A stretch of DNA of 64,000 nucleotides from Catellatospora paridis (GCF_009720365.1 NZ_ML769320.1:145276-209275); one strand, 5' to 3'. Shown: positions 33,561-42,187, counted from the stretch's first letter. Notes: a model not told the origin generated them from the sequence alone. Numbers and translations are program-made.

Positions 33561-33617
33561 GTGTATGAGGTACGCGCTTCTGTGTATGTCATACGCTGTT
33601 CTGTGTACGTTATACGC
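33561..33617. promoter_or_regulatory. Three tandem operators at 21-bp spacing
   Basis: The 15-bp near-palindrome GTGTATG-N-CATACGC type occurs at 33561-33575, 33582-33596 and 33603-33617. The middle copy (GTGTATGTCATACGC) is the most symmetrical. Starts are exactly 21 bases apart, two DNA turns, so bound dimers would line up on one face. They fill the promoter gap between the exporter and TetR genes. Confidence 0.85.
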
Positions 33618-33662
33618 AGTACTAGGATGTGCAGTCAAGCCTTCGAGGTGGAAGCAGGTGTG

Positions 33663-34412
33663 ATGGAACTCGACAGCGCCGGGGTCCCGGCGAACATCGC
33701 CGCCGCATGGGGCCTGCGCGAGCGCCCCGGCAAGGGGCCCAAGCCGGGGTTGACCCTGGACGGCATCGTGCAGGCGGGGATCCGGGTCGCGGCGGCCGAC
33801 GGCGTCGGCGCGGTGACCATGAGCCGGGTCGCGGCCGAGGCGGGCGCGTCCACCATGGCGCTCTACCGCTACGTCCGGGCCAAGGACGAGCTGCTCGAAC
33901 TGATGGTGGATGCGGCCATCGGCGACCCGCCGCCACTCACCCACGGGGGCGACTGGCGCGCCGGACTCGTCGCCTGGTCCTGGGCCTGCCGCGAGCTGTA
34001 TCGGAGGCAGCCCTGGGTGCTGCGGGTGCCCGTCAGCGGCCCGCCCGCCACCCCCCACCAGCTGGCCTGGATGGACTCCGGGCTGGCGGCGATGGCGCAA
34101 ACCGGCCTGCGCGAGGAGGCGAAACTCTCCATCGTCCTGCTGCTGACGATGTACGTCCGCAACGAGGCCGTGGTCGCCGTCGACATGCAGACCGCGGTGC
34201 AGGCCCTGGGCAGCTCGCTCGACGAGGCCATGGCGGCCTACGGCACTTTGCTGAGAATGCTCGTCGACCCGGCCCGGTTCCCGGCGCTGGCACGCGCGAT
34301 CGAAGCGGGGGTGCTCGACCGGGCCGACGATCCGGACGAGGAGTTCGTGTTCGGACTGGACCGCATCCTCGACGGCGTCGGACTGCTCATCGGGCAACAG
34401 GCGGGCAGCTGA
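33663..34412 (+). CDS. TetR-family regulator with TetR_C-type ligand domain
   Basis: About 249 residues from ATG 33663; the frame is open upstream into the operator repeats. The helix-turn-helix is GVGAVTMSRVAAEAGASTMALYRYVRAKDEL (about residues 46-76). The C-terminal domain has the WRAGLVAWSWACRELYRRQPWVLRVP pattern of tetracycline-repressor-like C-terminal families. It is divergent from the DHA2 exporter and very likely represses both promoters through the three repeats between them. Confidence 0.9.
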   Translation: MELDSAGVPANIAAAWGLRERPGKGPKPGLTLDGIVQAGIRVAAADGVGAVTMSRVAAEAGASTMALYRYVRAKDELLELMVDAAIGDPPPLTHGGDWRAGLVAWSWACRELYRRQPWVLRVPVSGPPATPHQLAWMDSGLAAMAQTGLREEAKLSIVLLLTMYVRNEAVVAVDMQTAVQALGSSLDEAMAAYGTLLRMLVDPARFPALARAIEAGVLDRADDPDEEFVFGLDRILDGVGLLIGQQAGS

Positions 34413-34442
34413 CCATCCGGGGTGGACTGTACCGTCTCTGTC

Positions 34443-35846
34443 GTGACGGACCTCCCCTCGCCGCCCGCGCAGCATCCCCTCCCGGCGACGCCCGGCCCGC
34501 GCCACGGCATCGCCTGGTCGCTGCGCCACCTCGCGGCGGTGCTCGGCACCGTCGGCGTGCTGCTGCTGCGGCACTGGCCGGTGCTGTTCGCGCTGGTGTT
34601 CGCCGGGTTCGCGGCCCGGCGCGGGGTGACCCTGGTGGCCGTGCAGGCCAGCGACCTCGACGGCGTCTTCGGTTTCCTGGTCTTCGCCCTGGTCCCGGTC
34701 GCGGTGATGACCGCGCTGGTGCTGATGCTGCGGGTGCTGTCGCGGTCACTGCCGACCACGACCCCGGGCGGCGAGCCCGGGCAGCGCTTCCGCACCCTGG
34801 CGCACGTGGCGAGCGTGCTGCTGCCGTTCATCGTGGTGTACGCCTCCTACGGCTACTTCGAGGCCGACCGCGACAGCTACCTGCTGGAGATCATCGCCGA
34901 CGAGAACAGCAAGGCCGAGGCGATCACGAACCCCTCCGCGCTGGTGCTCGCCGAGCGTCTGCCGTTCACGCTGAACACGACGCTCGTCGTGGTGTCGCTG
35001 GCCGCGCTGCTGCTGCGGTTCCTGTTGGGGCTGCGCGCCGACCGGCTGTGGAGCTGGATCGGCTTCGTGCGGGCCTACCTGGAGGTGCTGTCGCTGACCC
35101 TGGTGGCGGTGTTCGTCGCGGGCGTCAGCGACAAGGTGCTGCCCTACGTCGAGCACCGGCAGGCATACCAGTGGGTCCTGTCGGGCTGGCATCACGTCGT
35201 CGCGCAGCTCGGGCCGCTGGAGGAGCCGGTCCGGGCCGCCGGGAAGTGGCTGTCGGAGCTGTTCCTGTCCCTCGACGTCGTGCTGGTCGTGCCGCTGGCC
35301 TGGCTGATCGTCGGCGCGGTGGTGTACGGGCAGAGCCTGGGCACGCCGCCGCTGAGTCCGAAGGCCGCCCGGCGCGCGGTGCGGGCGGCCCGCCGCTGGG
35401 CGAAGCTGCCCGCGCCGGTCCGCAGGCTGGGTGCGGCGAGCACGGCCAACGTGCGCGAGACGATGACGCCGCTGGCGCAGAGCTTCCGGCTGCTGGCGCA
35501 CGCCGGCAAGGTGCCGATGCTGATGTTCTGCGTGCTGTTCCTCGCCGTGCAGACGCTGCCGGCCTGGCTGTGGGAACTGGAGCGGGCGCTGATCGGCGCG
35601 CAGGACCTGAACTTCGTGTGGCGGCCGCTGTCCGGCCCGCTCAGCATCGTCAACGACGCGATCAGCATGGTGCTGCTGCTGTGCCTGGTCGCCGCCACCG
35701 TCGACCGGGTGCTGCGGGTGCAGTCGCCGCTACCGGTCGAACCGCACGTACCGGGTCTGGTCCACGCCGCCGAAGAAGACCCGCACCGCGGCGATGTCCA
35801 CCCCGCGCGGCGTGACGAAGTGGGCGACGGTCTGGTGTCGGCCTGA
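34443..35846 (+). CDS. Multi-pass membrane protein of unknown function
   Basis: GTG 34443 lies 7 bases after TACCGT, suggesting a leaderless start. The 467-residue protein has about nine hydrophobic segments grouped in pairs, with an extracytoplasmic loop after the third (YGYFEADRDSYLLEIIADENSK) and a basic cytoplasmic stretch (KAARRAVRAARRWAKLPAPVRRL, about 305-327). No transporter or enzyme motif is recognised. The last 117 bases overlap the convergent small envelope gene, and the final ~40 residues look like read-through of that overlap (charged, His/Asp-rich). Together with the three opposing genes it forms an unrecognised envelope locus. Confidence 0.75.
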   Translation: MTDLPSPPAQHPLPATPGPRHGIAWSLRHLAAVLGTVGVLLLRHWPVLFALVFAGFAARRGVTLVAVQASDLDGVFGFLVFALVPVAVMTALVLMLRVLSRSLPTTTPGGEPGQRFRTLAHVASVLLPFIVVYASYGYFEADRDSYLLEIIADENSKAEAITNPSALVLAERLPFTLNTTLVVVSLAALLLRFLLGLRADRLWSWIGFVRAYLEVLSLTLVAVFVAGVSDKVLPYVEHRQAYQWVLSGWHHVVAQLGPLEEPVRAAGKWLSELFLSLDVVLVVPLAWLIVGAVVYGQSLGTPPLSPKAARRAVRAARRWAKLPAPVRRLGAASTANVRETMTPLAQSFRLLAHAGKVPMLMFCVLFLAVQTLPAWLWELERALIGAQDLNFVWRPLSGPLSIVNDAISMVLLLCLVAATVDRVLRVQSPLPVEPHVPGLVHAAEEDPHRGDVHPARRDEVGDGLVSA

Positions 35847-36293
35847 CGCAGCGGGCACCGGACTGTTGTCCGGCTGGCAGTTGCCGAACGGGATGCGCGC
35901 CGACGACAGCTCCCTCGGCTGGTCGGCGTACAGGATGCCGGCGGTGTCCTCGATGCTGATGCTGCAGAACGGCACCTGCTTCGGGTCGGTCGGCCCCTCG
36001 ATGTCGAGCACCACCCGCCAGGCGGTCATGTTGTCGGGCACGACGAAGGGGCGGTCGCCGCCGCGCTTCAGGTCCGTGGTCGGGGCCAGCTCGGCCACCC
36101 GCACCCGGACCCCGGCGAAGTCGGCGACCCCGTCGGCGGCGGGCAGCACCGCGGCCGGCTTGCCTCGCTGCCAGAACTCCAGATCGGAGTAACCGGCCGC
36201 GGCGAGCATCAGGGCCAGCATGGGCAGCAGGGCGACCAGGCCCCAGAGGTTGCGCCGCCACCAGCCGCGGCCCAGCGAGTCAGGGCCCCTCAT
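35730..36293 (-). CDS. Membrane-anchored protein of unknown function (beta-sandwich-like)
   Basis: The 187-residue product has a single N-terminal hydrophobic helix (LWGLVALLPMLALMLAAAGYS, about 16-36) without a clear cleavage site, then a beta-rich domain. Its central block (VPDNMTAWRVVLDIEGPTDPKQVPFCSISIEDTAG) has the look of DUF4352-like or immunoglobulin-like envelope domains, with one Cys pair possible. Its ATG overlaps the upstream gene's stop (ATGA, 36290-36293). The two genes upstream encode proteins of similar design. No function is recognised. Confidence 0.72.
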   Translation of the reverse strand: MRGPDSLGRGWWRRNLWGLVALLPMLALMLAAAGYSDLEFWQRGKPAAVLPAADGVADFAGVRVRVAELAPTTDLKRGGDRPFVVPDNMTAWRVVLDIEGPTDPKQVPFCSISIEDTAGILYADQPRELSSARIPFGNCQPDNSPVPAASGRHQTVAHFVTPRGVDIAAVRVFFGGVDQTRYVRFDR

Positions 36294-36859
36294 GACACGG
36301 CCTTCGGGGCGAGCAGGGTGGTGGGCTCGGCCGAGCAGGCCGACCCGTCGGAGATCGGCAGCCGGATCTCGGCCATCGAGTCCATCCGCTGGTCGAGGCT
36401 GTTGTCGGCGAGCAGCAGGGTCAGGCTGCCCGCGGACGCGGTGGGCACCTCGATGGCGATCTCCCCCTCGTAGGGCAGGCCGGGCTGCATGGTGAGCCCG
36501 CCCGAGACCAGGTCCAGCGAGACCCGGTCACTGGTCTGGTAAACCTTTCCGGCGCCGTCGCGCGCTGCGGCGTACGCGATGCTGGTCGGCTTGAACCGCG
36601 CGCCCACCCGCAGCTTGGCGACGATCCAGACGCCCTGGGTGTCCAGCACGTGCTCGCCGATCCGCAGGGCGGCCGCGCAGCGCACCAGCTGCACCCGGGC
36701 CGTGAAGGTGCGGGCGGCCACCTCGGCGCCGACCTCCCCGGCGACGGGGAAGGGACGCAGGGCGTGGTTGAGGTTGGGCTCGGCGGACACGACGGCCTGT
36801 CCGGCGGCGAGCGCGGCCAGCACGAAGGCGGCGGTTCCCAGGCGGCGCAACAGCTTCAC
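36290..36859 (-). CDS. Secreted protein of unknown function (beta-sandwich-like)
   Basis: GTG 36859 follows GAGGAG at 7 bases. The 189-residue precursor has a signal peptide (cleavage near VSA-EP, about residue 26) and a beta-rich domain with a ...GVWIVAKLRVGARFKPTSIAYAAARDGAGKVYQTSDR... core resembling DUF4352-like domains, and two Cys that could bond. Its start overlaps the stop of a 25-codon mini-ORF (GTGA) and its stop overlaps the next gene's start, so translation is coupled throughout. Confidence 0.72.
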   Translation of the reverse strand: MKLLRRLGTAAFVLAALAAGQAVVSAEPNLNHALRPFPVAGEVGAEVAARTFTARVQLVRCAAALRIGEHVLDTQGVWIVAKLRVGARFKPTSIAYAAARDGAGKVYQTSDRVSLDLVSGGLTMQPGLPYEGEIAIEVPTASAGSLTLLLADNSLDQRMDSMAEIRLPISDGSACSAEPTTLLAPKAVS

Positions 36860-36933
36860 GCGTCGTCTCCTCGCCTCATGGCATCGGTCCGGCTCACCGC
36901 AGGGGTCCGGCTCATGGCAGCGGCGCGGCTCAC
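36856..36933 (-). CDS. 25-aa mini-ORF bridging two coupled genes
   Basis: GTG 36933 overlaps the upstream stop as GTGA, and its TGA (36856-36858) overlaps the downstream GTG as GTGA. The peptide (VSRAAAMSRTPAVSRTDAMRRGDDA) is made of an 18-base unit repeated about four times, each unit opening with ATG or GTG and AGCCGG or a variant. The last unit has mutated into the GAGGAG ribosome site of the downstream gene. It may be a translational relay rather than a functional peptide. Confidence 0.5.
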   Translation of the reverse strand: MSRAAAMSRTPAVSRTDAMRRGDDA

Positions 36934-37664
36934 GGCGTGGGCCCGGCGCTCGGCGTGCGGTTGGCGGCCGGCTTCGGGCTGGTCGAGGGCGACGCTGCGA
37001 CCGAGGGCGACGGGCTCGCGATCGGCGGTGCCAGGTCGGTTCTGACCGGCACCGTGACCCGGCCGGCGGGCTCGTCCTCGCCCTTGCCGTCCACGTCCAT
37101 CCAGTACCACGCGCCGCTGAGGCTGTCCTCGCGGTAGGTGCGCTGCTCCACCGCCACGGTGATCGAGGTCGGCACGGGGGCGTCGCCCGACTGCTCCCAG
37201 ATGAACAGGATGCGCTCCGGCATGTCCGGCTGCAGCCGCCGCATGATGCTCTTGTCCCGGTCGAGCGCCTCCTCGGCCGGGGTCGGGTTGATGAGGCCGG
37301 CCACGCCCGTCAACGTCAGCAGGTCGGACGGCGGCATGGTGCTCTCGTGGGCGGTGATCCGGACCGTCGCGGTCACCACCAGCCAGCGGTTGGTCTCCTT
37401 CTCCAACCGCAGCTTGCCCAGCTCGCGGTAGACGGCCGCCGCCTCGACGGTGACCTCCCAGGGGCCGCCGTGGACGGGCGTGCCCGCCGCGACGGTCTCC
37501 GCCGGCGGCTCGGGCACCGTGTCGAGGCCGCCGAACAGCCCGGACACCCCCAGCAGCACCACGGCCACGGCCCAGCGCAGGCCGGGTGTGACCTGGTCGA
37601 GGAGCCCCCTGGTCAACCTGCGGCTCAGACCGCCCTGCCCCGTGACAGACACGTCGGCGAGCAT
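36930..37664 (-). CDS. Membrane-anchored protein of unknown function
   Basis: The 244-residue product is the first gene of the leftward trio. A cytoplasmic N-terminus (1-29) is followed by one transmembrane helix (WAVAVVLLGVSGLFGGL, about 30-46), then a beta-rich domain (PWEVTVEAAAVYRELGKLRLEKETNRWLVVTATVRIT...) like the other two and a Pro/Ser-rich tail. It is probably co-transcribed with the mini-ORF and the next two genes through stop/start overlaps. No family is recognised. Confidence 0.72.
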   Translation of the reverse strand: MLADVSVTGQGGLSRRLTRGLLDQVTPGLRWAVAVVLLGVSGLFGGLDTVPEPPAETVAAGTPVHGGPWEVTVEAAAVYRELGKLRLEKETNRWLVVTATVRITAHESTMPPSDLLTLTGVAGLINPTPAEEALDRDKSIMRRLQPDMPERILFIWEQSGDAPVPTSITVAVEQRTYREDSLSGAWYWMDVDGKGEDEPAGRVTVPVRTDLAPPIASPSPSVAASPSTSPKPAANRTPSAGPTP

Positions 37665-37724
37665 ACGAGACGGACGCCCTGCGGCATAACCGAGCCGGAG
37701 GGCATCCGTCCGCAGTGGACTTCC

Positions 37725-38558
37725 TCATCCCATCCAGGCGAAGACGGCCGGATCGGGGCCGATGCGGCCGCCGTTGTCCAAAGTGGCGATCGCCGCCATG
37801 TCCTCGTCGTCGAGGGCGAAGTCGAAGACCGCGATGTTCTCCGCGATCCGCGACGGGGTCACCGACTTGGGGATGACCACGTTGCCGAGCTGCAGGTGCC
37901 AGCGCAGCACCACCTGCGCCGGGGACTTGCCGTGCTTGGCCGCCACGCGCGCCAGCACCGGGTCGTCGAGCAGGCCCTTGCCCTGGCCCAGCGGGCTCCA
38001 CGCCTCGGTCGCGATGTCGTGCACCGCGTGCAGCTTGCGCAGCTCCTCCTGCGGGAGGTGCGGGTGCAGCTCGATCTGGTTGACCGCGGGCACCACGTCG
38101 AACTCGTCGAGCAGGCGGCTCATCGTCTGCACGGTGAAGTTGCACACGCCGATGGCGCGCACCCGCTTGTCGGCGTACAGCTTCTCCAGCGCCCGCCAGG
38201 CCTCGGTGTACAGGTTCTGGGACGGCACCGGCCAGTGGATCAGATACAGGTCCAGGTAGTCGAGGCCGAGTTTGGTCATGCTCTCGTCGAAGGCGCGCAG
38301 GGCCTTGTCGTACTCGTGGTCGGTGTTCCACAGCTTCGTGGTCACGAACAGCTGCTCGCGGGGCAGCCCGCTGGCGCGCAGCGCACGGCCCACGCCCTGC
38401 TCGTTGAAGTACATCTTGGCGGTGTCGATGCTGCGGTAGCCCGACTCCAGCGCCGTGGTCACGGCCTTCTCCGCCGTGTCGTCGTCGACCTGCCAGACGC
38501 CGAATCCGAGCTGGGGCATCGTTACGCCGTTGTTGAGGGTCACCTCAGGAACGATCAT
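37725..38558 (-). CDS. Aldo/keto reductase
   Basis: The 277-residue protein from ATG 38558 (ATG 38567 is also open) has the complete catalytic tetrad Asp45, Tyr50, Lys75 and His108 in the expected contexts (SIDTAKMY, TTKLWN, LIHWP). The C-terminal NADPH-binding block IPKSVTPSRIAENIAVFDF is also present. It belongs to the AKR5-like, 2,5-diketo-gluconate-reductase-related group common in actinomycetes. The upstream gap leads to the divergent GH48 gene; a sugar or aldehyde substrate is possible but not provable. Confidence 0.93.
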   Translation of the reverse strand: MIVPEVTLNNGVTMPQLGFGVWQVDDDTAEKAVTTALESGYRSIDTAKMYFNEQGVGRALRASGLPREQLFVTTKLWNTDHEYDKALRAFDESMTKLGLDYLDLYLIHWPVPSQNLYTEAWRALEKLYADKRVRAIGVCNFTVQTMSRLLDEFDVVPAVNQIELHPHLPQEELRKLHAVHDIATEAWSPLGQGKGLLDDPVLARVAAKHGKSPAQVVLRWHLQLGNVVIPKSVTPSRIAENIAVFDFALDDEDMAAIATLDNGGRIGPDPAVFAWMG

Positions 38559-38670
38559 GTGGTCCATTCTTCCAGTGGTCGGGCCGCTGGTCGCGGCAGT
38601 CGGCCCGGCACGGACCGGTGAATCGACGCGCGGCGTGCCGCCGGATCGGCCGGGCAGTGACCCCTTGCGA

Positions 38671-38684
38671 TGGAAGCGCTCCCA
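38671..38684. promoter_or_regulatory. CebR-type operator upstream of GH48 cellulase
   Basis: TGGAAGCGCTCCCA differs at one position from the perfect 14-bp palindrome TGGGAGCGCTCCCA, the known target of the cellobiose-responsive LacI regulator CebR in streptomycetes and relatives. It sits 157 bases before the GH48 start in the space shared with the aldo/keto reductase. Confidence 0.85.
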
Positions 38685-38840
38685 TGCAAGACTGATCCGA
38701 ATTCGCGACCGGGAGCCATCGTCGCGCGACACGGCACGTCAGGGCACGGATGCGCCGAAGCGGCACCACCGTCCTCAGGGACGGTCCGCCACAGGTTTCC
38801 CGTCGGGACGTGGTCCCGGCACATTCGCGAGGAGTTCGTC

Positions 38841-41792
38841 TTGTTGTACCCACTGCGGCGTTCCCGCCCCAGTCTGCTGCGGCGCCTCGGCGCCGTCGCC
38901 ACCGCGGCGCTCGTCGCCGGCGGCGGCCTGGTGGTGGCGGCGAGCCCGGCCCAGGCCGCAGTCGCCTGCGAGGTCGTCTACACCGCCAACCCCTGGACCG
39001 AGGCCCCCGGCTCGGGCGGCTTCACCGCCAACCTCACCCTGAAGAACCTCGGTGACCCGTGGACGAGCTGGACGCTCGGCTTCACGCTGCCCTCCGGGCA
39101 GACCGTCACCCTGCCCGGCTGGTCGGCGAACTTCACCGCCTCCGGCCAGAGCATCACCGCGACCAACCTCGGCTACAACGGCAACGTGCCGACGAACGGG
39201 TCCACCGGCATCGGCTTCAACGGCCGCTGGAGCGGCACGTACGCGTCGCCGACGTCGTTCACGATCAACGGCACCGCTTGCACCGGGGCCAACCCGGCGC
39301 CGACGGTGAGCATCACCGCCCCGGCCAACAACACCCACTACACCGCCCCGGCGTCGTTCACCGTCACGGCGACCGCGGCGGACACCTCGCCCGGCACCGT
39401 GTCGAAGGTGGAGTTCTACCGCGATGGGCTGCTGCTCGGCTCGGACACCGCGTCGCCGTACACCTGGGACGTCTCGGCGCTGCCGGTGGGCACGTACGTG
39501 TTCCAGGCGAAGGCGACCGACAACGGCGGCGCGACCGCCACGGCCAACACCACGGTCGTCGTGGACGCCTCCGTCGCGCCGAAGGTGCTGGTGAACGGGG
39601 CCGGCACGGCGGCGGTCAGCGTGCCCGAGGGCGGCACCAACACGTTCAAGGTCAAGCTGTCGGCCGCACCGTCGGCGAACCTGACCGTGGCCGTCGCCCG
39701 CACCGCCGGTGACACCGACGTGTCGGTCTCCACCGGTGCGACGCTGACGTTCAGCACCACCAACTGGGGCACCGAACAGACGGTCACCCTGGCGGCGGCG
39801 CAGGACGCGGACAACGCCTCCGGCTCGGCGACGGTCACCGCCAGCGCCACCGGGTACGACCCCGGCGTGGTCACCGCGACCGAGGCCGACGACGAGGTCA
39901 ACGTCTACACGCAGCGCTTCATCGACCAGTACAACAAGATCAAGAACACGGCCAACGGGTACTTCTCACCCGAGGGCGTGCCGTACCACTCCATCGAGAC
40001 GCTGATCGTCGAGGCGCCGGACTACGGCCACGAGACCACCAGCGAGGCGTTCTCCTACTGGCTGTGGCTGGAGGCCTACTACGGCCGGTTCACCCAGGAC
40101 TGGACGAAGTTCAACCAGGCCTGGACGGTGATGGAGCAGTACATCATCCCGTCGGCCGCCGACCAGCCCAACGCGGGCGTCGCCGGCACCCCGCAGTACG
40201 CCGCCGAGCACCTCACCCCGGCCAACTACCCCTCGCAGCTCCAGCCCAGCGTCCCGGTCGGCACCGATCCGCTGCGCAGCGAGCTGACCAGCACCTACGG
40301 CAACGGCAGCATCTACGGCATGCACTGGCTGCTCGACGTCGACAACAAGTACGGCTTCGGCCGGTGCGGCAACGGGACCACGCGCCCGGCGTACATCAAC
40401 ACCTTCCAGCGGGGCCCGCAGGAGTCGGTGTGGGAGACCATCCCGCAGCCGAGCTGCGACAACCTCAACAACGGCGGCCCCAACGGCTACCTGGACCTGT
40501 TCGTCAAGGAGTCCAGCGCGCCCGCGGCGCAGTGGAAGTACACCAACGCCCCCGATGCCGACGCCCGCGCCATCGAGGCGGCCTACTGGGCGCTGACCTG
40601 GGCAACCGAGCAGGGCAAGCAGTCGCAGATCGCGTCGACCCTCACCAAGGCCGCGAAGATGGGCGACTACCTGCGCTACGCCATGTTCGACAAGTACTTC
40701 AAGAAGATCGGCAACTGCGTCGGCGCGACCACCTGCGCCGCGGGCACCGGCCGTGACTCGATGCACTACCTGATGTCCTGGTACTACGCCTGGGGCGGCG
40801 GTCTCACGTCGGCCTGGTCGTGGCGCATCGGCTCCAGCTTCAACCACTTCGGCTACCAGAACCCGATGGCGGCGTACGCCCTGGCCAACGTCAACGAGCT
40901 GAAGCCGCAGTCGCCGACCGCGAACGCGGACTGGACCAACAGCTTCAACCGGCAGCTGGAGTTCTACCAGTGGCTGCAGTCGGCCGAGGGCGGCATCGCC
41001 GGCGGCGCGACCAACAGCTGGGCCGGCTCGTACGCCACGCCGCCCGCGAACACGCCGACGTTCTACGGCATGTTCTACGACGAGAAGCCGGTCTACCACG
41101 ACCCGCCGTCGAACCAGTGGTTCGGCATGCAGGTCTGGTCGATGGGCCGCATCGCCGAGCTGTACTACGCCACCGGCAACGCCAAGGCCAAGGCGCTGCT
41201 CGACAAGTGGGTGCCGTGGGCCGTCGCCAACACCACGGTCAGCGGCACGAATTTCGCCGTCCCGTCCGAGCTGGGCTGGTCCGGCGCGCCCGCGACCTGG
41301 AACCCGTCGAGCCCGGCCGGCAACACCGGCCTGCACGTCACGGTGACCAGCACCGGCCAGGACGTCGGCGTCGCCGCGTCGCTGGCCCGCACGCTGCTGT
41401 TCTACGCCGCCAAGTCCGGCAACGCCGCGGCGAAGACCACCGGCAAGGGCATCATCGACGCGCTGTACGCCAGGGCCGAGAGCAAGGGCGTCTCGACGAC
41501 GGAGACCCGCGGGGACTACTCGCGGTTCGACGACACCTACAACGCCACCACCGGGCAGGGCATCTTCGTCCCGTCCGGCTGGACCGGCGACATGCCCAAC
41601 GGCGACATCATCACCGCGGGCAAGACGTTCCTCGACATCCGGTCCTGGTACAAGCAGGACCCGGACTGGTCGAAGGTGCAGGCCCACCTCGACGGCGGCC
41701 CCGCGCCGAGCTTCAACTACCACCGGTTCTGGGCCCAGAGCGACGTGGCGATGGCCTTCGCCGACTTCGCCGCCCTGTTCCCCAACGGCTGA
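38841..41792 (+). CDS. Secreted modular GH48 cellulase (CBM2, Ig-like, GH48)
   Basis: The start is TTG 38841, six bases after GAGGAG, because upstream frame would translate through the operator. The 983-residue precursor has a signal peptide (to about AQA-A, residue 40), a CBM2 (about 41-147), an Ig-like domain (about 152-245), a Calx/cadherin-like beta domain (about 250-345) and a full GH48 domain (about 353-983, beginning NVYTQRFIDQYNKIK, with TSEAFSYWLWLEAYYGRF). GH48 enzymes are inverting cellobiohydrolases acting from reducing ends and are usually the major cellulosic exo-enzyme. Confidence 0.95.
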   Translation: MLYPLRRSRPSLLRRLGAVATAALVAGGGLVVAASPAQAAVACEVVYTANPWTEAPGSGGFTANLTLKNLGDPWTSWTLGFTLPSGQTVTLPGWSANFTASGQSITATNLGYNGNVPTNGSTGIGFNGRWSGTYASPTSFTINGTACTGANPAPTVSITAPANNTHYTAPASFTVTATAADTSPGTVSKVEFYRDGLLLGSDTASPYTWDVSALPVGTYVFQAKATDNGGATATANTTVVVDASVAPKVLVNGAGTAAVSVPEGGTNTFKVKLSAAPSANLTVAVARTAGDTDVSVSTGATLTFSTTNWGTEQTVTLAAAQDADNASGSATVTASATGYDPGVVTATEADDEVNVYTQRFIDQYNKIKNTANGYFSPEGVPYHSIETLIVEAPDYGHETTSEAFSYWLWLEAYYGRFTQDWTKFNQAWTVMEQYIIPSAADQPNAGVAGTPQYAAEHLTPANYPSQLQPSVPVGTDPLRSELTSTYGNGSIYGMHWLLDVDNKYGFGRCGNGTTRPAYINTFQRGPQESVWETIPQPSCDNLNNGGPNGYLDLFVKESSAPAAQWKYTNAPDADARAIEAAYWALTWATEQGKQSQIASTLTKAAKMGDYLRYAMFDKYFKKIGNCVGATTCAAGTGRDSMHYLMSWYYAWGGGLTSAWSWRIGSSFNHFGYQNPMAAYALANVNELKPQSPTANADWTNSFNRQLEFYQWLQSAEGGIAGGATNSWAGSYATPPANTPTFYGMFYDEKPVYHDPPSNQWFGMQVWSMGRIAELYYATGNAKAKALLDKWVPWAVANTTVSGTNFAVPSELGWSGAPATWNPSSPAGNTGLHVTVTSTGQDVGVAASLARTLLFYAAKSGNAAAKTTGKGIIDALYARAESKGVSTTETRGDYSRFDDTYNATTGQGIFVPSGWTGDMPNGDIITAGKTFLDIRSWYKQDPDWSKVQAHLDGGPAPSFNYHRFWAQSDVAMAFADFAALFPNG

Positions 41793-42187
41793 CCCCGGTC
41801 AGCTCCGCACGACCCGGCGGGCGTCCCTGTGAAGGGGGCGCCCGCCGCCTCGCTGGTCCGCCTCGTCTGCGGCATATGTCGCTTACTGGATCATCCCGGC
41901 ACGGCAGCGCTGGTGCGGACTGGAACCGGCTTGCCGCGAGGCGGCTGGAGACACTTCCAAGATCTGTTTTTGTGGACGATAGCGGCCCCTATAGGGGCGC
42001 CCAGCGTCCACAAAAACAGATCTTGAAGCGGGTCCCCGGGCCGCGGCCGCGGTGACCAAGTCATGGAACCAGCGTCGCTGCAGGGTCAGGGAAAATGCAG
42101 GTATGCCGGCCGGATTCATGCAGTTTCCCCGAAACGGCCGAAGTGGCCGACGGCCGAAGTGGCCGATGTGGCGGCGGGCGGCTGGCG
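41793..42187. other. 395-bp intergenic region after GH48
   Basis: It contains a terminator-like hairpin GGCGGGCG/CGCCCGCC (41816-41846), a long inverted repeat (annotated separately), and a direct repeat GGCCGAAGTGGCCGA (about 42138-42170) just before the end of the leftward DUF624-like gene. I see no coding region. Confidence 0.7.
41958..42025. repeat. Perfect 21-bp inverted repeat with inner palindrome
   Basis: Arms 41958-41978 and 42005-42025 (CAAGATCTGTTTTTGTGGACG and complement) are exact. The 26-base loop contains a second palindrome GCCCCTATAGGGGC. The T5/A5 runs give T-tracts on both strands, so it could end transcription in both directions between these convergent genes. Confidence 0.8.

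Noticed and set aside
34413..34442. Joining TetR and the following membrane gene in one operon
   Set aside because: A promoter-like TACCGT with leaderless spacing lies in the gap, so separate transcription is at least as likely.
38559..38902. Minus-strand extension of the aldo/keto reductase frame and an overlapping 115-codon frame
   Set aside because: They cross the CebR-type box and the GH48 signal region; the reductase N-terminus at MIVPEVTLNNG matches the family.
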